From Benincasa hispida (lineage: Eukaryota; Streptophyta; Magnoliopsida; Cucurbitales; Cucurbitaceae): a stretch of DNA of 64,000 nucleotides. The notes under the pieces were generated by a model. That model made no database searches and was not told the origin of the DNA. It worked only from the letters and a program-made list of their open reading frames with translations. Shown here one piece after another: positions 47,801 to 59,004 of the stretch. The stretch's first letter is position 1. Every line of letters begins with the position of its first letter. The stretch covers positions 90,670,514 to 90,734,513 of the forward strand of contig NC_052349.1 of NCBI RefSeq assembly GCF_009727055.1, given 5' to 3'. A program made the position numbers and the translations under genes.

Positions 47801-48096
47801 ATTTGGAAGTTGTTCCAAATATGGATTTACCAATCACTCTCTATTGTGATAACAGCGAGGCTATGGCAAATTCGAAGGAGCCTCAGAGTCATCATCGGGG
47901 TAAGCACATAAAACGGAAATATCACCTGATCAGGGAGATTGTGCATCGTGGTTATGTGATAGTCACGAAGATCGTATCGGATCACAACGTTGCTGATCCA
48001 TTTACAAAGGCCCTCACAACTAAAGTGTTTGAGGGTCACCTGGAGAGTCTGGGTCTGCGGGACATGCGCATCTTGTCTAGGGTAAGTGAGAGTTGA
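44900..48096 (+). pseudogene. Copia pol: protease, GAG-preintegrase, integrase, reverse transcriptase, RNase H (broken)
   Basis: Protease: ILDSGSTNH at 44972 holds the catalytic Asp, preceded by TAG where the family has Trp. GAG-preintegrase: LWHLRLGHINLNRIEKL to GKITKQLFTGKG (45410-45571). Integrase: HSDLCGP, FIDDYSR, SDRGREYMDL and QQNGVSERRNRT (45590-45920), carrying the D, D and E catalytic positions. Reverse transcriptase: KWIYKRK, DVKTAFLNG, RLKQASRSWN and YMDD at 47095-47106 (family usually YVDD). RNase H: an IEAEYV motif and YCDNSEA, ending HLESLGLRDM. Stops lie near 44969, 45241, 45569, 45818, 46273, 46717, 46831 and 47335, with more beyond, and a frameshift lies near 45985. It cannot encode a working polyprotein. 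Confidence 0.92.
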
Positions 48097-48175
48097 TACT
48101 GGGGTATGCCCTAGTTTATTGTATATTGTACATTTTTATATAGTATTGTACATTAGTCTCCCGAGTCAATAGAAC

Positions 48176-48185
48176 AAGTGGGAGA
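48176..48185 (+). promoter_or_regulatory. Polypurine tract of element F
   Basis: AAGTGGGAGA lies immediately before the 3' LTR. It is the usual plant copia plus-strand primer (RNase H-resistant) site. Confidence 0.85.
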
Positions 48186-48186
48186 T

Positions 48187-50406
48187 TGTTGAGATTGGTG
48201 TCCTAATTCTCTCGGAGTCTCGTTGTTTTGTAAAGATACATACTGTTTAACGAATAAAATAAGTGTTATTTAATTATGGCATTTACTCATATCCAATAAA
48301 CAAAGCTCATTGGTTATCTTATGTGAACTTAAGCATGTATATGTGATATACAAGTGAATCATGCCTTAAGTGATAACCTAAATAGGTCTGTAGTATAAGG
48401 ATTAAGGTGGGATACCTGATCCTGGTGACACTATGGACACGACCCACTTTGTAGAGGTTTGCAGGTGTTGTAAACTACTACAGATAATAGATCCTGACCA
48501 TTCATGTGGAGACGTGCGAGTGGGGGTGTCCTATACAAAGAGTTTGATACTAGAGACTTGACTCTGTATATAACGTGCGAGTGGACCACGAGATGACTAG
48601 ACTCTGTATATAACGTCGTTGATACTAGAGACTTACATCTCACCCAAACGACCATAAGTGACACGACCTCAATCCTAAGTGTTTTGGGAACTCCTGCCTT
48701 TGAGGGCGGTCCTTTGATTAGTATGGGTGAGAGTGGCTAAATTGCCAACTCAACATGCCTACCTTTTTGGGGACTTGTTTGATCTGGGAGCCGGGAACTC
48801 AATCCACAAGATGATATTCACTCATTTCCTGAAATAAGATAAGTAGAGAGATTGCTCCCTTAAGGGTTGATTTTGGGACTTGAACATAGTGTTCACAACT
48901 TCTCTTTGGAAGAGAGGACTCAATCATAGTAGGACTATGACTTATGTTCATTAGAGGGATCAGTGGTACTTAAGGAGTTAGATATAACTACAGGGACATA
49001 ACATTTATTGGCCCAGTTGTACTTACAAGCGATCTGTGAAGGGTTGTCACACTTCTGATTGGTTAAGATGGACACATAATATATGTGGTAAGAAGAGTTC
49101 AGCTGTCGGTTTTTAGTGGAGTGTCTGGCAGTCAACAGATGGTGGATCCCGTAACTAAAGAGTTTAGTCAGTTATTCACGTACGGTTGGAGCTTCGAGCT
49201 ACAGGTCCATAAGGTACCCTTGGTAGCTCAATGGATTCAGTTGAGGATCAGTTCTTGGTGTTGATTTAAAATGTTCAAACTGACAAGAGGTATTTTGATT
49301 ATATATGATATAATCGGTATGATGTATGAGATACATCTAGTGGAGGATTAATGTAAATGAGATTTACATTAAGTACCATGGAATAAAAAAAGAACTGTGG
49401 TTTATATGTTTCATAATATTAAAACTATAGATTATAAATATAGTATGATAAGTTGATTATCATTTATATTTATAATAATATTAATAATTGAATAATTAAT
49501 TCTTTTTCTCTAATAACAAATTAAGTGCGAGGTTATTGGTGGTTCATGGTAACCGTGAGATTGCGAGGTTATTGGTGGTTCATGGTAACCGTGAGATAAA
49601 AGAAAAATGGTTTTCTTAATTTTAGTAAGTTTTAGTAAATTTTTACATGAGGTTGAAAAATTGTTTTGAGATTCACTCTCAGAAAAACATCTCACGAAAG
49701 CTTGTCAAGTAAATATAGATTTACTAAGTGACAGCTTGGGCGAGCTAAACGATTGTGCAATATTTACTTAGCGACAGCTTGCCTAAAGTAAACGATTGTG
49801 TAATGTTTGTAGCGACAGACACAAAGTTATGCAATGAGCTAAACGATCGCTTAGCTTTTTCTAGACGATCACTTAGCTTTAGCTAAACGATTGGGCATCG
49901 ACCTATATGACAGGTCTTCGCCATCTCCTACTTGCACAATTGTGTACACAATTGTTCATTCCTCTTTCGTCTGCCTCATTCCAAGTCCACACAGAGCCCA
50001 CCCTCTGGATTCTCACACCAAGAATGGCAAGGTAGCCTTCTTGGTGGTGTCTTACACAACTCGACACCGTTGAGATTCTGTGGAGATCATTCATGTTGCT
50101 GAGGAGTTCGTGACCGAGGCGATCCCTGAGGACGAGCGCAAAGTGTTCGTGCAATCTGGTAGTCGTGTTGTTCGAGCGTTCGAGGTTTCTGTGTTCGAGC
50201 GTTGTGAGCAAGGAGCGTGGAGACGAGTCTACAAATGTTTGTAGCTTTTGCCTTGTTCATTTGTAGTGTTCATGCTGTAATTTCTGAAATGATTGCATAA
50301 TTGTATGTTTTGTTTATGACTATAATTTGTAATGTTAATTCATGACTGTAATTTGGAATGATCTTTTTTCCGCTGCTCATGGAAATCTCGAGTTCGATTT
50401 CCTTCA
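48187..50406 (+). repeat. 3' LTR of element F
   Basis: Begins TGTTGAGATTGGTGTCC and ends TTTCCTTCA. Differs from the 5' LTR by substitutions and by two local duplications: a segment around 48541-48625 in which TATATAACG, GACTCTGTA and GATACTAGAGACTT words are repeated, and a 36-bp tandem copy at 49527-49598. It is about 60 bases longer than the 5' LTR. Confidence 0.88.
49527..49598 (+). repeat. 36-bp tandem duplication in the 3' LTR of F
   Basis: The unit containing GCGAGGTTATTGGTGGTTCA followed by TGGTAACCGTGAGATT occurs twice in tandem. The 5' LTR has one copy (near 41292), so the duplication arose after insertion, or the element is chimeric. Confidence 0.92.
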
Positions 50407-51545
50407 ATTCTATTAAATTAGTGTTATTTAAGCAAGATAAATACAAGATAAGAAATAATTATTTATTGTAATAAACACTAATAACACTTTATTAATTATT
50501 CGTCAAATGTTACATTTACTATCTATGAGTTTTAGGGCATAAAACCCAACACAATGGTACTTGGATAATTAATTGAACTATTTAATTAAATTTTCTATCT
50601 TCCATTAACTGTCGGTCACTCCATTAAAGACCGACAGTTGTACTCTTTGGACTATAGATATATTTCTGTGTCATTGGATATAACAAATCAATGGTGTGTT
50701 GACCCTTTACAAATTGCTTGTAAGTATAGTTGGGCTAAGATTATAATTTTACCTCTGTAGTTACATATAACTCCTTAAGTACCATTGATCCCTCTAATGA
50801 ATAATAAGTCATAGTCCAACTATGACCAAACCACTCTCGGGCCAGGAGAGGGTGTGGCACCACATTGTTCAAGCCCTAAAATCAGCTCTTAAGGGTGCAA
50901 TTTCTCTACTTTATTTAACTATAGAGAATGAGTGAATTCCTTCTTGTGTAGTTTCATTCCCAACTCCCCAATCAGACGAATCCCTAAAATGGCAAGCATA
51001 TTGAGTTGACGACACTGGCCACTCTCACCCATGCAGATCAAAGGACCGCCTTCATTGGTAGGAGTTCACAACTCACTCAGGATTCAGATCAAGTCACCTA
51101 TGGTCATCCTAGTGAAATGTACATCTCTTCTATCAACGGTGTCATATTATGAGACTAGTCATTTCGTGGTCTGGTCTTATACAAACTCTTTGTATAGAAC
51201 ACCCCCGTGTACATGTCTTCACATGAATGATCAGGATTAAATCATTTGTAGTACTTTAAAATAATTATAACATCTACAAAGTGGGTCGTGTTCGTAGTGT
51301 CACGAGGATAAGGCACCCAGCTTTATCCATCTACTACAGACTGTTTAGGTTGTCTCTTAAACATGGTCCACCTATATGTCTCCACATACATGTTTAAGTT
51401 ACAGAAGATTGGATCTTAATTTATTAGTTTTGTGGGTTTAATTCTACTAAATATCAAATAAAATACTGCTTATTTTATTAAATAAATAATTTGTGTTTAT
51501 GTTATAATTAAGGACCCACGAGATTTAGGGCATCAACCCCAATAG

Positions 51546-51689
51546 CTACATTTGTCTTACGTGCAATCATAGTTGCACCAGATGGAAAATTGACAAGTGA
51601 CAATTTTATTTTATATTTTAAATATTTTTCTTTTTTTGTGTTTGATAAAAAAGAGGAGAGTACATGGGTTAAGCTGCTCCATTTAAACC
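51546..51689. other. Short intergenic segment between LTR D and the hAT element
   Basis: About 145 bases with no recognisable feature. It holds the left target copy of the hAT insertion at its end. Confidence 0.5.
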
Positions 51690-51697
51690 ATTATTAA
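51690..51697. repeat. Left 8-bp target duplication of the hAT element
   Basis: ATTATTAA directly before TAGGGTTGAC; the identical octamer follows the right end of the element. Confidence 0.93.
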
Positions 51698-53330
51698 TAG
51701 GGTTGACAAAATTCCCTACAGGGTCGGGTCCTCGCGGGGAATCCACGGTTTGACCGAGGATGGGGTCAAACCAAAAAAATATTTTGGGGCCCCTTCCCGA
51801 CCTTGACCCCGATCCTGGTTAATCCTCGACCCTGATTTGATATATTTATAATATATAAAATAATTTATTTATATATATATTTATAATGTATAAGTGTTGG
51901 GATTGGAACCCAATATTAAATAATCCCAAAATTTTAACTCTAAACCCAAGAAGCCAAGCCTAAACTTAAAAAACTAAAAAAATGCCCTAAATTGAAAACC
52001 ACTTGCCGTGAAAACTGAAGAAGAGAAGACCTACCTGCCGTCTTCGGTCTTTGTGAAGACTGAGCGTGAACTTGAAGCCGAAGACCACTGTCGTGAAGAC
52101 TGAAGAAGACCTACCTTTCCTTCAAGCTGACCCGAGCGTAATTCGTGATTCCATGAAGAGTGAAGGCCCCTTCCCTTCAAGCTAAGCGTGAACCTGTCTT
52201 ACCTCGATCATCTGATTTTGATATTTTGAGTTAGTGGAAATTGAATGGTGTCAAGTATCCCATTTTACAAGAAATTGCAAGAGACATATTAGCCATCCCG
52301 TTATCTAGTGTTGCATCAGAGTCTGTTTTTAGTACCTATGGTAGGATTGTAAGCCCACATCGTAACAAACTTCATCGAAATACGATAGAGGTTTTGATGT
52401 GCTCTCAAAATTGGATTGCAACTGAAGTTTTGATTTGTTTATTTTGTTTGACCTCTTTTTAGCATTTAACATATTAATAAATATTTTCTTTTATTATAAA
52501 TTTGTGACAATATAAGGCAGGAAAAGAAATGGTTGAACATTTAGCAACTGTTTTAGAAGATGTAGACGATTCTGATGAAGATGGCGTGTGACTAAGGTAT
52601 GCTCAAGTATTAACATTATTTTCTTATGACACTTTTTATTTTTTATGGTCTAGCATTTTTTTGTTGTGACATTATTTGTTAATTACATTTTAAATGTAGG
52701 AATGAATAATACTCACATCTAAGGGTCTGATGATGCCAAGAAAGGAGACAGATTTGAATGTGAAGTTATCGGTGAAGAGAGAAAAACGAGCAATTTATAT
52801 ATTTTAAATGTATAAGACATTTGTCTTTAATTGACTTCCTTATTCAAATTTTATTTAATTTTAAGTTGTAAATTTATTTAATAGATTTGTGAGTTTTTAA
52901 ATTGTGTTTATTTCATAGATTAGTCTATTATATTTTATTTATTTTTTGTGGACTAGTCAAATTTTAAATAAAATCACTCGAATTAAAAAAATGAGAAATC
53001 CGATAAACTTATTTAATGGATTTGTGAGCTTCTAAATTGTGTTTATTTCATAGATTAGTTATAAAATTTTGTTTATTTTATGTGGACTAATCAAATTTAA
53101 AATAAAATCACTCGAATTAAAAAAAAAAAAAAAATTGCTCCACAGAAACTAGTAGGGAAATCCCTATGGAAAACGAAGAATGGGCCCCACAGGGACCCGT
53201 TTCCCCGACGGGTAATCCCCACTCCCGCCCCACCTTCAAATGGCGGGGACAAGGGCAGGGATGGGATGAATTTCTCCCATGGGACCGGGGACGGGGGACC
53301 CCACCCCGACCCGACCCATTGCCAACCCTA
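51698..53330 (+). mobile_element. hAT-superfamily DNA transposon, 1633 bp, non-autonomous
   Basis: The ends TAGGGTTGACAA and, in reverse complement, TAGGGTTGGCAA are near-identical hAT-type inverted repeats. Subterminal GGGTCGGGTCC-type runs on both sides (51720-51745 and 53195-53320) are G/C-rich and inverted with respect to each other. The 8-bp duplication ATTATTAA is perfect, and 8 bp is diagnostic of hAT. The interior keeps only the C-terminal part of a transposase. The N-terminal BED zinc finger and the catalytic domain are missing. The insertion lies about 650 bp upstream of the racemase-family start codon. Confidence 0.9.
52230..52592 (+). pseudogene. hAT transposase C-terminal dimerisation domain, remnant
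   Basis: The frame from 52241 gives KYPILQEIARDILAIPLSSV, then ASESVFSTYGRIVSPHRNKL, then EVLMCSQNW, the conserved hAT C-terminal dimerisation motif. A TAG occurs just upstream where the family has Trp. A second piece at about 52516-52591 reads AGKEMVEHLATVLEDVDDSDEDG and then a stop, with an AG before it, as expected for the last exon of plant hAT transposases. The catalytic part is absent, so this gene is inactive. Confidence 0.85.
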
Positions 53331-53338
53331 ATTATTAA
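53331..53338. repeat. Right 8-bp target duplication of the hAT element
   Basis: ATTATTAA immediately after the right terminus, identical to 51690-51697. Confidence 0.93.
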
Positions 53339-53990
53339 ATTGGTTACCAACACAAATCTGAAAAAAATGAAATAGAATCTTTTGTTTCCAAATTTCTGCC
53401 TTGAAATCACTCACCAAAATCCTGATCCACGTTTGTTTTATCATCTCATCTCTTTTCCGGTGGGGAAAAAAAAGGACGATCTACATTCTACAGGGATCTT
53501 CACCGAAATTCGGATAAATGCTGTTCTGGAAGCACGAGATTTTGTAGAAATGGACAAGTGACTAAATTTTTTGAAATGGATGCCGTTGTTTTGAGAACAA
53601 AGATTCCTCCCACTTCCACTTGCTTCAACTGTTACTTCCCCATCCATTTCTGAATGATTTCTTCTCCCAAATATCCTCAAATCCAGGAGATTGTTTGTAT
53701 TTTCTCTTTTTCTTGCTACTGCTGTTCCTGATCTTTCTTCTTCTTTTATCTCGTGATCTTCTTTGCTTTGATTGTTGAGAAAAAGATGATGCGGTTTTGT
53801 CTTAGGGATTGATATTCAATTTTCCCTCCATTTTGAATGCCGGAGAGGGGGTTTCCCCCTGTTTTGCTTACTGATATTGCAGGTAATTTCATTATTCAAT
53901 CGACCCAATATAGAGTTTGATGTTCTTGTGATGGGAAATTGTTGACTGGGTTTCTTATTGTTGAAACCCAGATGTTTTTTAGGACTGACA
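53339..53990 (+). promoter_or_regulatory. Promoter and 5' leader of the racemase-family gene
   Basis: About 650 bases between the hAT element and the start codon. The sequence from 53580 is rich in CT runs (TTTCTCTTTTTCTTGCTACTG and TTTCTTCTTCTTTT), as is usual for plant leaders. A pyrimidine-rich stretch ending in TTGCAG at 53876-53881 could be the acceptor of a leader intron. No clear TATA box could be chosen. Confidence 0.4.
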
Positions 53991-55083
53991 ATGTCTTGCC
54001 AGCTTTTAAGTAGTCAATCTTGTATATCTGCTTATGTAAATACTCGTAGAATTCAGCATCAATGGAGGTTGAATCCTCTTCAGGCTTTACCACCATCATC
54101 AACTCTATTGCACACTGATGAAAGTGAACATTTTCCAGAATCTAAAAAGAGTTCTGGGTTCAGCTCAGTATTGAAAACGAGTAAAGATTCAACTGGTATT
54201 TTGCTAAGTCAATCAAATTCAGTGGGTATATTAGGGGGATCTTCTGTGAATTCTACTGTAAACTTCTTGGGAAAATTAGTTAAATGGAGTACCAAAGATG
54301 GAGAATCTGGTCTTCCTTTTGTTCTTTGCTCTGATCCAACTCTTAGTAACGAGCTCCAAGTGTTTGATAAAAGTTCTCACCCAGTTCTCAACTACAAGAG
54401 TGAGGATTTAGGATTGGACTCAAGATTAGTAGTGGAGAGTTTGAAGAGTAAGAGAGCTTTTCTCGAGAATTCGGGTGCTCGTTGCATTGTTATGCCTTGT
54501 CACATCTCTCATTTATGGTATGAAGATGTTTCAAAAGGGTGTCCTGTTACCTTCCTTCACATGGCTGATTGTGTTGCTAGAGAGCTCAAGGAAGCTAAGT
54601 TGAAGCCACTCGAAGCTGGGAGTCCCTTACGGATTGGAGTTCTTGCAACCAATGCAATTTTAAGTGCAGGGTATTATCAGGAGAAACTGCAGAATGAAGT
54701 AGGCATCTCTTCGTTGTTTTGAACTTCATACTTCATAGATCTTGAAGATCTTATTCCTGTTTTTGAGTGAGTTTAACTGTCATGAATCGTCCTTGTATAT
54801 ATTCATGCAGGGATTTGAGGTGGTTCTTCCAGACAAAGCAACTATGGAGCATACTGTAATTCCTGCAATTGAGGCTCTAAACAGAAAAGACATAGAAGGG
54901 GCAAGGAATTTACTAAGAATTGCACTTCAAGTTCTTTTGGTGAGGGCTGTCAACTCTGTCATCCTTGCCTCTGATGATATAAAGGATCTTTTGCCCTTGG
55001 ATGATCCCCTTCTTAAGAGATGCATTGACCCAATGGACGCATTAGCAAGGTCCACTATCAATTGGGCACAATGTGCTGAATAA
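53991..55083 (+). CDS. Asp/Glu racemase-family protein, plastid-targeted candidate (two exons)
   Basis: Exon 1 is 53991-54698 and exon 2 is 54811-55083, joined in phase 0 through a 112-base GT-AG intron (GAA|GTAGGC ... ATGCAG|GGATTT), giving 326 residues. The ATG at 53991 is chosen because the longer open frame starts at a TTG. Residues 1-60 are Ser/Thr/Arg-rich with few acids near the start, consistent with a plastid transit peptide. Residues 78-89 (VGILGGSSVNST) and 165-173 (CIVMPCHIS) match the first nucleotide-like loop and first catalytic Cys (C170) of Asp/Glu racemases. The second site at 287-292 reads ILASDD where active members have G-C-T-E, so the usual Cys pair is incomplete. Known members interconvert L- and D-aspartate or glutamate; activity here is doubtful. 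Confidence 0.92.
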
Positions 55084-58000
55084 GGTATTTGGTCCTAATC
55101 TTCCTCCTGTTACACTTTTCAAGACCTCAATTTGTTTTAAACTTTTTTGTCCTCAGAACTTTGAACAAAAAAAGTATCAGGGTATATGTTTAAAATCTAC
55201 TGCATTGTCTTAAATTGTTGAGTTACAAATCATGTACAAGGTCAATACTGGTAGAATTGATTGATCATCCAACATGACCTCTCTCTCATTTCATAGCAGA
55301 AGGAAGACCGTTAACCAAATAGAATTAGAAATATGGAAATTATTTGAATACTAGTATACCTCTGTCCTTCCCCTTGTTTTAGTTTCAGCCTGCAATTTAC
55401 TTCTCATTTAGATCATTACTATTCATTTATGAAGTACCCATATTTGTCACAAAAGGGTATGATCCTATCTACAGTTAAAAAGGACATTTTGGCTTTTCCA
55501 TTTTTCTCAATCTTATTGTCTTATTGGTTTCTTCATAAAGGAACTCTCTCCTTGCCATCAGATTTACTTTGGCAACTGGCTCTTTTATCTCTGGTTGCTC
55601 TTGAAAATAAGGTGTTAGGGCTCATCACATTTTTCATTTAGACATCGTGAGTTCATGCAAAAGATAGGAACCAAGCACATCAAGTGATGTAAATAGATCA
55701 ATGGGGAAAAAGGGGTTTGATGATATGCTGATACTAGTCTTAGTAGATGCACATACTTCTTCTTTCTTCAACCCCCCTCCCCCATTTTTTTTTTAAAAAT
55801 CTAAGAAATCGAACTTTCATTGGAAAAATGACAAAATGATTATGTGTATCGAAATTTGTGTGAAATGCATTGCTGTTCACTTCATCTTCTCACCCTTTCA
55901 ATAAAATCACATGGAATAACATGGACTGAGATTGACATATGTCATTATGAACAGTTTTTTGAAATTATTGTACTCAGAAAGTTGAAAGTGTGCAGTTGGG
56001 GTTCCCTCATGAATTGGAATGTTCTGTGGTAAGATGGAGGTAGGGTGAAACAATGACTATAATAGAACTGCACAACTGTGGACCATCCATTTTTCTTTTT
56101 TTCTCTTTTCCTCATATTTGTGATTACCCCAAGCTAGCTTAGACGTACCTTGACTAATCTTACGAGGCAACATGCATGACCTTGCGACTTTTGGGTGTCT
56201 AAGAAAACTCGTAGGATATTAAATTCTAAATAAGTGGTCACTATGGATTAAATTCATTTCCTCTGATGTCCATTATTCTACCTATGAGTCCATGATCCGT
56301 ATTGATCTTAGACCAACCCATGATGGTAAAATTGTGGCCATCTCGGATTTTTGTTCTGTGTTCTTTCTCGAGTAATATCATATGCACTTGTGTTTTATCA
56401 CATGAGCAACATTTTACTAGACGGATCAAGCTAATGCCCTGAATGAAACTTACATTGCTTTTTCTCTCTCTTTTCCTTGTGAGAGGTTACATGGCTGGTG
56501 GTTTGGTGAAAGTTTAGAGGATGTTTGGCTTGTGATTCTAATTAATCTAGGTTTGTAAAGCCTGAAGTTGGAAATCATCAAATTTGTGTAACTTGTGGTT
56601 GGGTTGTGCAGAAAAATGAGTAACAAAAATTAAAGTTTGTATAATCCATGTTTGATTTGTGTGTTTTTTTATCAACTTCGTGGTACGTATGTTCATATCA
56701 GTAGTAAACTTAATCTAAAGATTTTTGGCTTCTTCTGAAAAAGTTACTTTAAATTAAAAATGAAAAAAAAAAAAAAAAAAAAAATCCTTGCAGCTAAACT
56801 AGTATCATTTTCTTCTTTCGTTCAATATTCAAAACACTAATCCATATTGCTTGTACTGTACCTTTTTTCTCTATAACATCCCTGTGTTGCTCCCATTCTC
56901 TCTTATCTTGAATCTTTGAATTAAAAGAGTCGTTGAATCATAAGTTCAGTCCATTCGAATTCGTATGGTTTGGCTAGGCAAATCAAATTCTTGGTGAAAA
57001 TCTTTGTGAACATGACTAGTTGAATTCGTTTAGTCAAATACTTGAATTTAAGACCTCCTACTTTATTATCCGTCAAATCATACGACCACATACTAAAGAA
57101 AAAGTGATAAGTTGGGTTGAATGCTTAAGTTTATTCGAAGTGTGTCTTAATGGTATATTTGAGTTTTAGGAGTTGATATTATTTGTTAATTTTTTTTTTT
57201 TAAAAAAAAGAAAGATTTAAGAAAAAAAAAATTCGGTTTTTCTCTCCTCTTTTCCGCTCTGCCTCTTTTTTCTCCTTTTTTTTAAACTCCATCCTCTGTC
57301 CATTGCTCTTCCTCTCTTATCTCTTTCTTGTTCCCTCTCCTTCCTTTCTCCATTTCTACGTTTAAATATTTTTGTTTTTAAAGGTAAACGTGGGAGGAGA
57401 GAAAAGAGAAGGAAAAGAAGGAAAAAAGAAACTACTGCAATGGTGGTCATGGATAGAGGGAGAAAGATGCAAAAAAAAAATAAAGAAATAAAAAGTTTTT
57501 TATTTTAAAGAAATTAAACAAAAGTGGATAAAAAATGGAGTCACCGTCATCTTTTGATTAGTAATTAACATAAAATTGATGTCATTGACCAAATTGATTC
57601 CAAAATTAAACCTCAAAATCAAAGTGTGCATAACTTAACTAGCATATAGTATGTGTTAGCGAATTTTCTCATTTCATTTATTGCTTATCGTTTATTTTAA
57701 CTTTGCCTTAGTTGCTTAAATTGTCTTTTTTTTTCCTTTTTCTTTTCTTTTTTTTTTTTTAAGAAAAAACTGTTTGAAACATCCATTTCCATGCTTAGAT
57801 GGGTAGAATAATTAATTAAAACTGACCTAACTTTAAAACTAATAGTTTTTTTCTTTCGTTCTTTCTTTCCACCCCTAACTGCCCCTAAAGTAACAAACTA
57901 CAGCTTAAAAATTATGTTTGGGACCCCCCATAAATTAAAAGGCCTACCTTTATACAAAGTAGCTAACTTAATTAGTTGGATAAATTATTAAATCAGATCT

Positions 58001-58860
58001 ATGTGTAATTTGAAGCTGTTTGTATAGATGTTTGGTTCTTTTTAACTTGATTGAATTTTGTTTGATTTATTATTAATTGATTCATATGCAAAGTTACGAT
58101 AAAAATATTTGTCGCATGCCAGAATTTTCATAAATTGAAGATTTGACATCTATTAATCTCTATAAAAATATATAATTATTAAGAGCAAGATTTTTTTTTT
58201 TAATTCAAATGAGATGATTGGATCAAATCATCAACTTCAACAATGATAATTAATGTCTTTTCTATTGAATTACGTTCAAATTGTTTCTAATTACCTTTAA
58301 CAATAAAAATAACTTAATTATTAAGTCAGATAATTTGTATAATTTTTTTTTTTTTATAAATGTGCATTGATATAGACACATTATCTTATCAATGCATATT
58401 CAAATTTTGGTGACTCCAAGAAAGATAAACTTTTTTCCTTCTTTTTCTTTTTCTTTTTTTTCTGTCTCTCCTTTTCCTTTTCCTCTCTCTTTTTCTTTTT
58501 CTTTTCCTTTTCTTTTTTTTTTTTTTTTTCCCTTCCTCTTTTCAGAATAGAACAAAGGAAACAAACATTTCCTCCTACTTTATATGTGTTTGGATAATAT
58601 AATTATCATGGGGAATTCAAAAGGAAAAAGCTAATAATTTTCTTCTTTTTGTTTTTGTATTTTTGTTATTGTTATTGTTTTTAGTTTTCTAAGGCTTAGA
58701 AGAAGTTAATTAATCATCATAGAGTAACAGAAAATCGGTACGTGATGAGATATACTATAGATGTGTTAACCTAATTGAGATATCTGAGTAACTATTGATC
58801 TCTCGACTTCTAGTAATTTGTTAAAGGAAACAGAGAACCAAGATCGATTTTTGGACAATA
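55084..58860. other. Intergenic region after the racemase-family gene; no gene recognised
   Basis: The first few hundred bases must hold the 3' UTR. A minus-strand frame at 56241-56429 reads without stops for 62 codons but has no motif I can name. Other contents are an A-run at 56762-56783, a CT-rich then AG-rich tract at 57225-57450, and AT-rich sequence with T-runs. No complete transposon was found. Confidence 0.5.
58430..58535. repeat. CT-rich low-complexity tract
   Basis: A run of almost only C and T, mostly TTTTTC and TTTTCC units, about 100 bases. Downstream of the zinc-finger gene in its transcription direction. Confidence 0.85.
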
Positions 58861-58949
58861 TCTCAATTTTTTATCATCACAGAAATTAACATCACTCATA
58901 AAAGAAAAGGTTACAAAACCAAAAACAAAAAGAGAGAGAGAGAGAAGAA

Positions 58950-59004
58950 AAGCTAGTGCAGGTTATGAAGTCTCTTTGAAATTTTCTCAGTTGGAAGCAT
59001 ACCT
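58950..59004 (-). other. Possible 3' UTR exon of the zinc-finger gene
   Basis: On the minus strand a good donor (TTTTGG|GTATGTG, near 59363) lies 46 bases after the stop codon, and an acceptor (GTTTTGCAG|GTATGC) lies near 59005. This would make a 3' UTR intron of about 360 bases. The stop-to-junction distance is under the 50-55 bases usually needed to trigger nonsense-mediated decay. No transcript evidence is available. Confidence 0.4.

Larger units (their letters stand above)
39977..50406 (+). mobile_element. Ty1/copia retrotransposon F, two LTRs, no gag found, pol broken
   Basis: This is the best preserved element: 5' LTR 39977-42135, primer-binding site 42137-42150, leader to about 44880, pol from about 44900 to 48096, polypurine tract 48176-48185 and 3' LTR 48187-50406. 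The domain order protease, integrase, reverse transcriptase, RNase H places it in Ty1/copia. I found no gag domain in the 2.7 kb between primer site and protease. The first 200 bases of the two LTRs differ at roughly 15 positions by eye, so it is not a very recent insertion. The flanks are AGTTT on the left and ATTCT on the right, not a clean 5-bp duplication. The element is autonomous neither in gag nor in pol. Confidence 0.88.
38146..50551 (-). mobile_element. Solo LTR E inserted in LTR D (TSD CAATG), itself interrupted by F
   Basis: It begins TGCTAGATTG at 38146 and ends AAAACCCAACA at 50551. It is flanked by identical CAATG copies (38141-38145 and 50552-50556). On the minus strand it starts TGTTGGGTTTTATGCCC and ends CAATCTAGCA, a proper TG...CA LTR. 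Its own sequence is 38146-39976 plus 50407-50551, about 1.98 kb. The element in between is F. It contains AATTAATT runs at about 38725-38800. No internal region is present, so it is a solo LTR. Confidence 0.75.
37217..51545 (-). mobile_element. LTR D (5' LTR of a copia copy), interrupted by E and F
   Basis: The left part (37217-38145) is the downstream half of a minus-strand LTR, starting at TGAAGG beside the primer-binding site. It stops at ...GAAGCTCCAATG. The upstream half resumes at 50552 with CAATGGTACTTGG and ends CATCAACCCCAATA at 51545, the family's LTR start in reverse with its terminal C changed to T. Joined lengths give about 1.9 kb, matching the LTR of H. The two halves are separated by solo LTR E, which carries F. 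This makes D the oldest insertion of the three. Confidence 0.7.

Noticed and set aside
46066..47837. Minus-strand frames over copia pol
   Set aside because: Shadows of the plus-strand pol, which carries the integrase, reverse transcriptase and RNase H motifs.
39972..50411. AGTTT / ATTCT as target duplication of F
   Set aside because: Only three of five positions match; reported as unclear rather than claimed.
56241..56429. Minus-strand frame of 62 codons downstream of the racemase-family gene
   Set aside because: No motif I can name, no splice partners or promoter seen; may be a fragment of a dead gene but cannot be supported.
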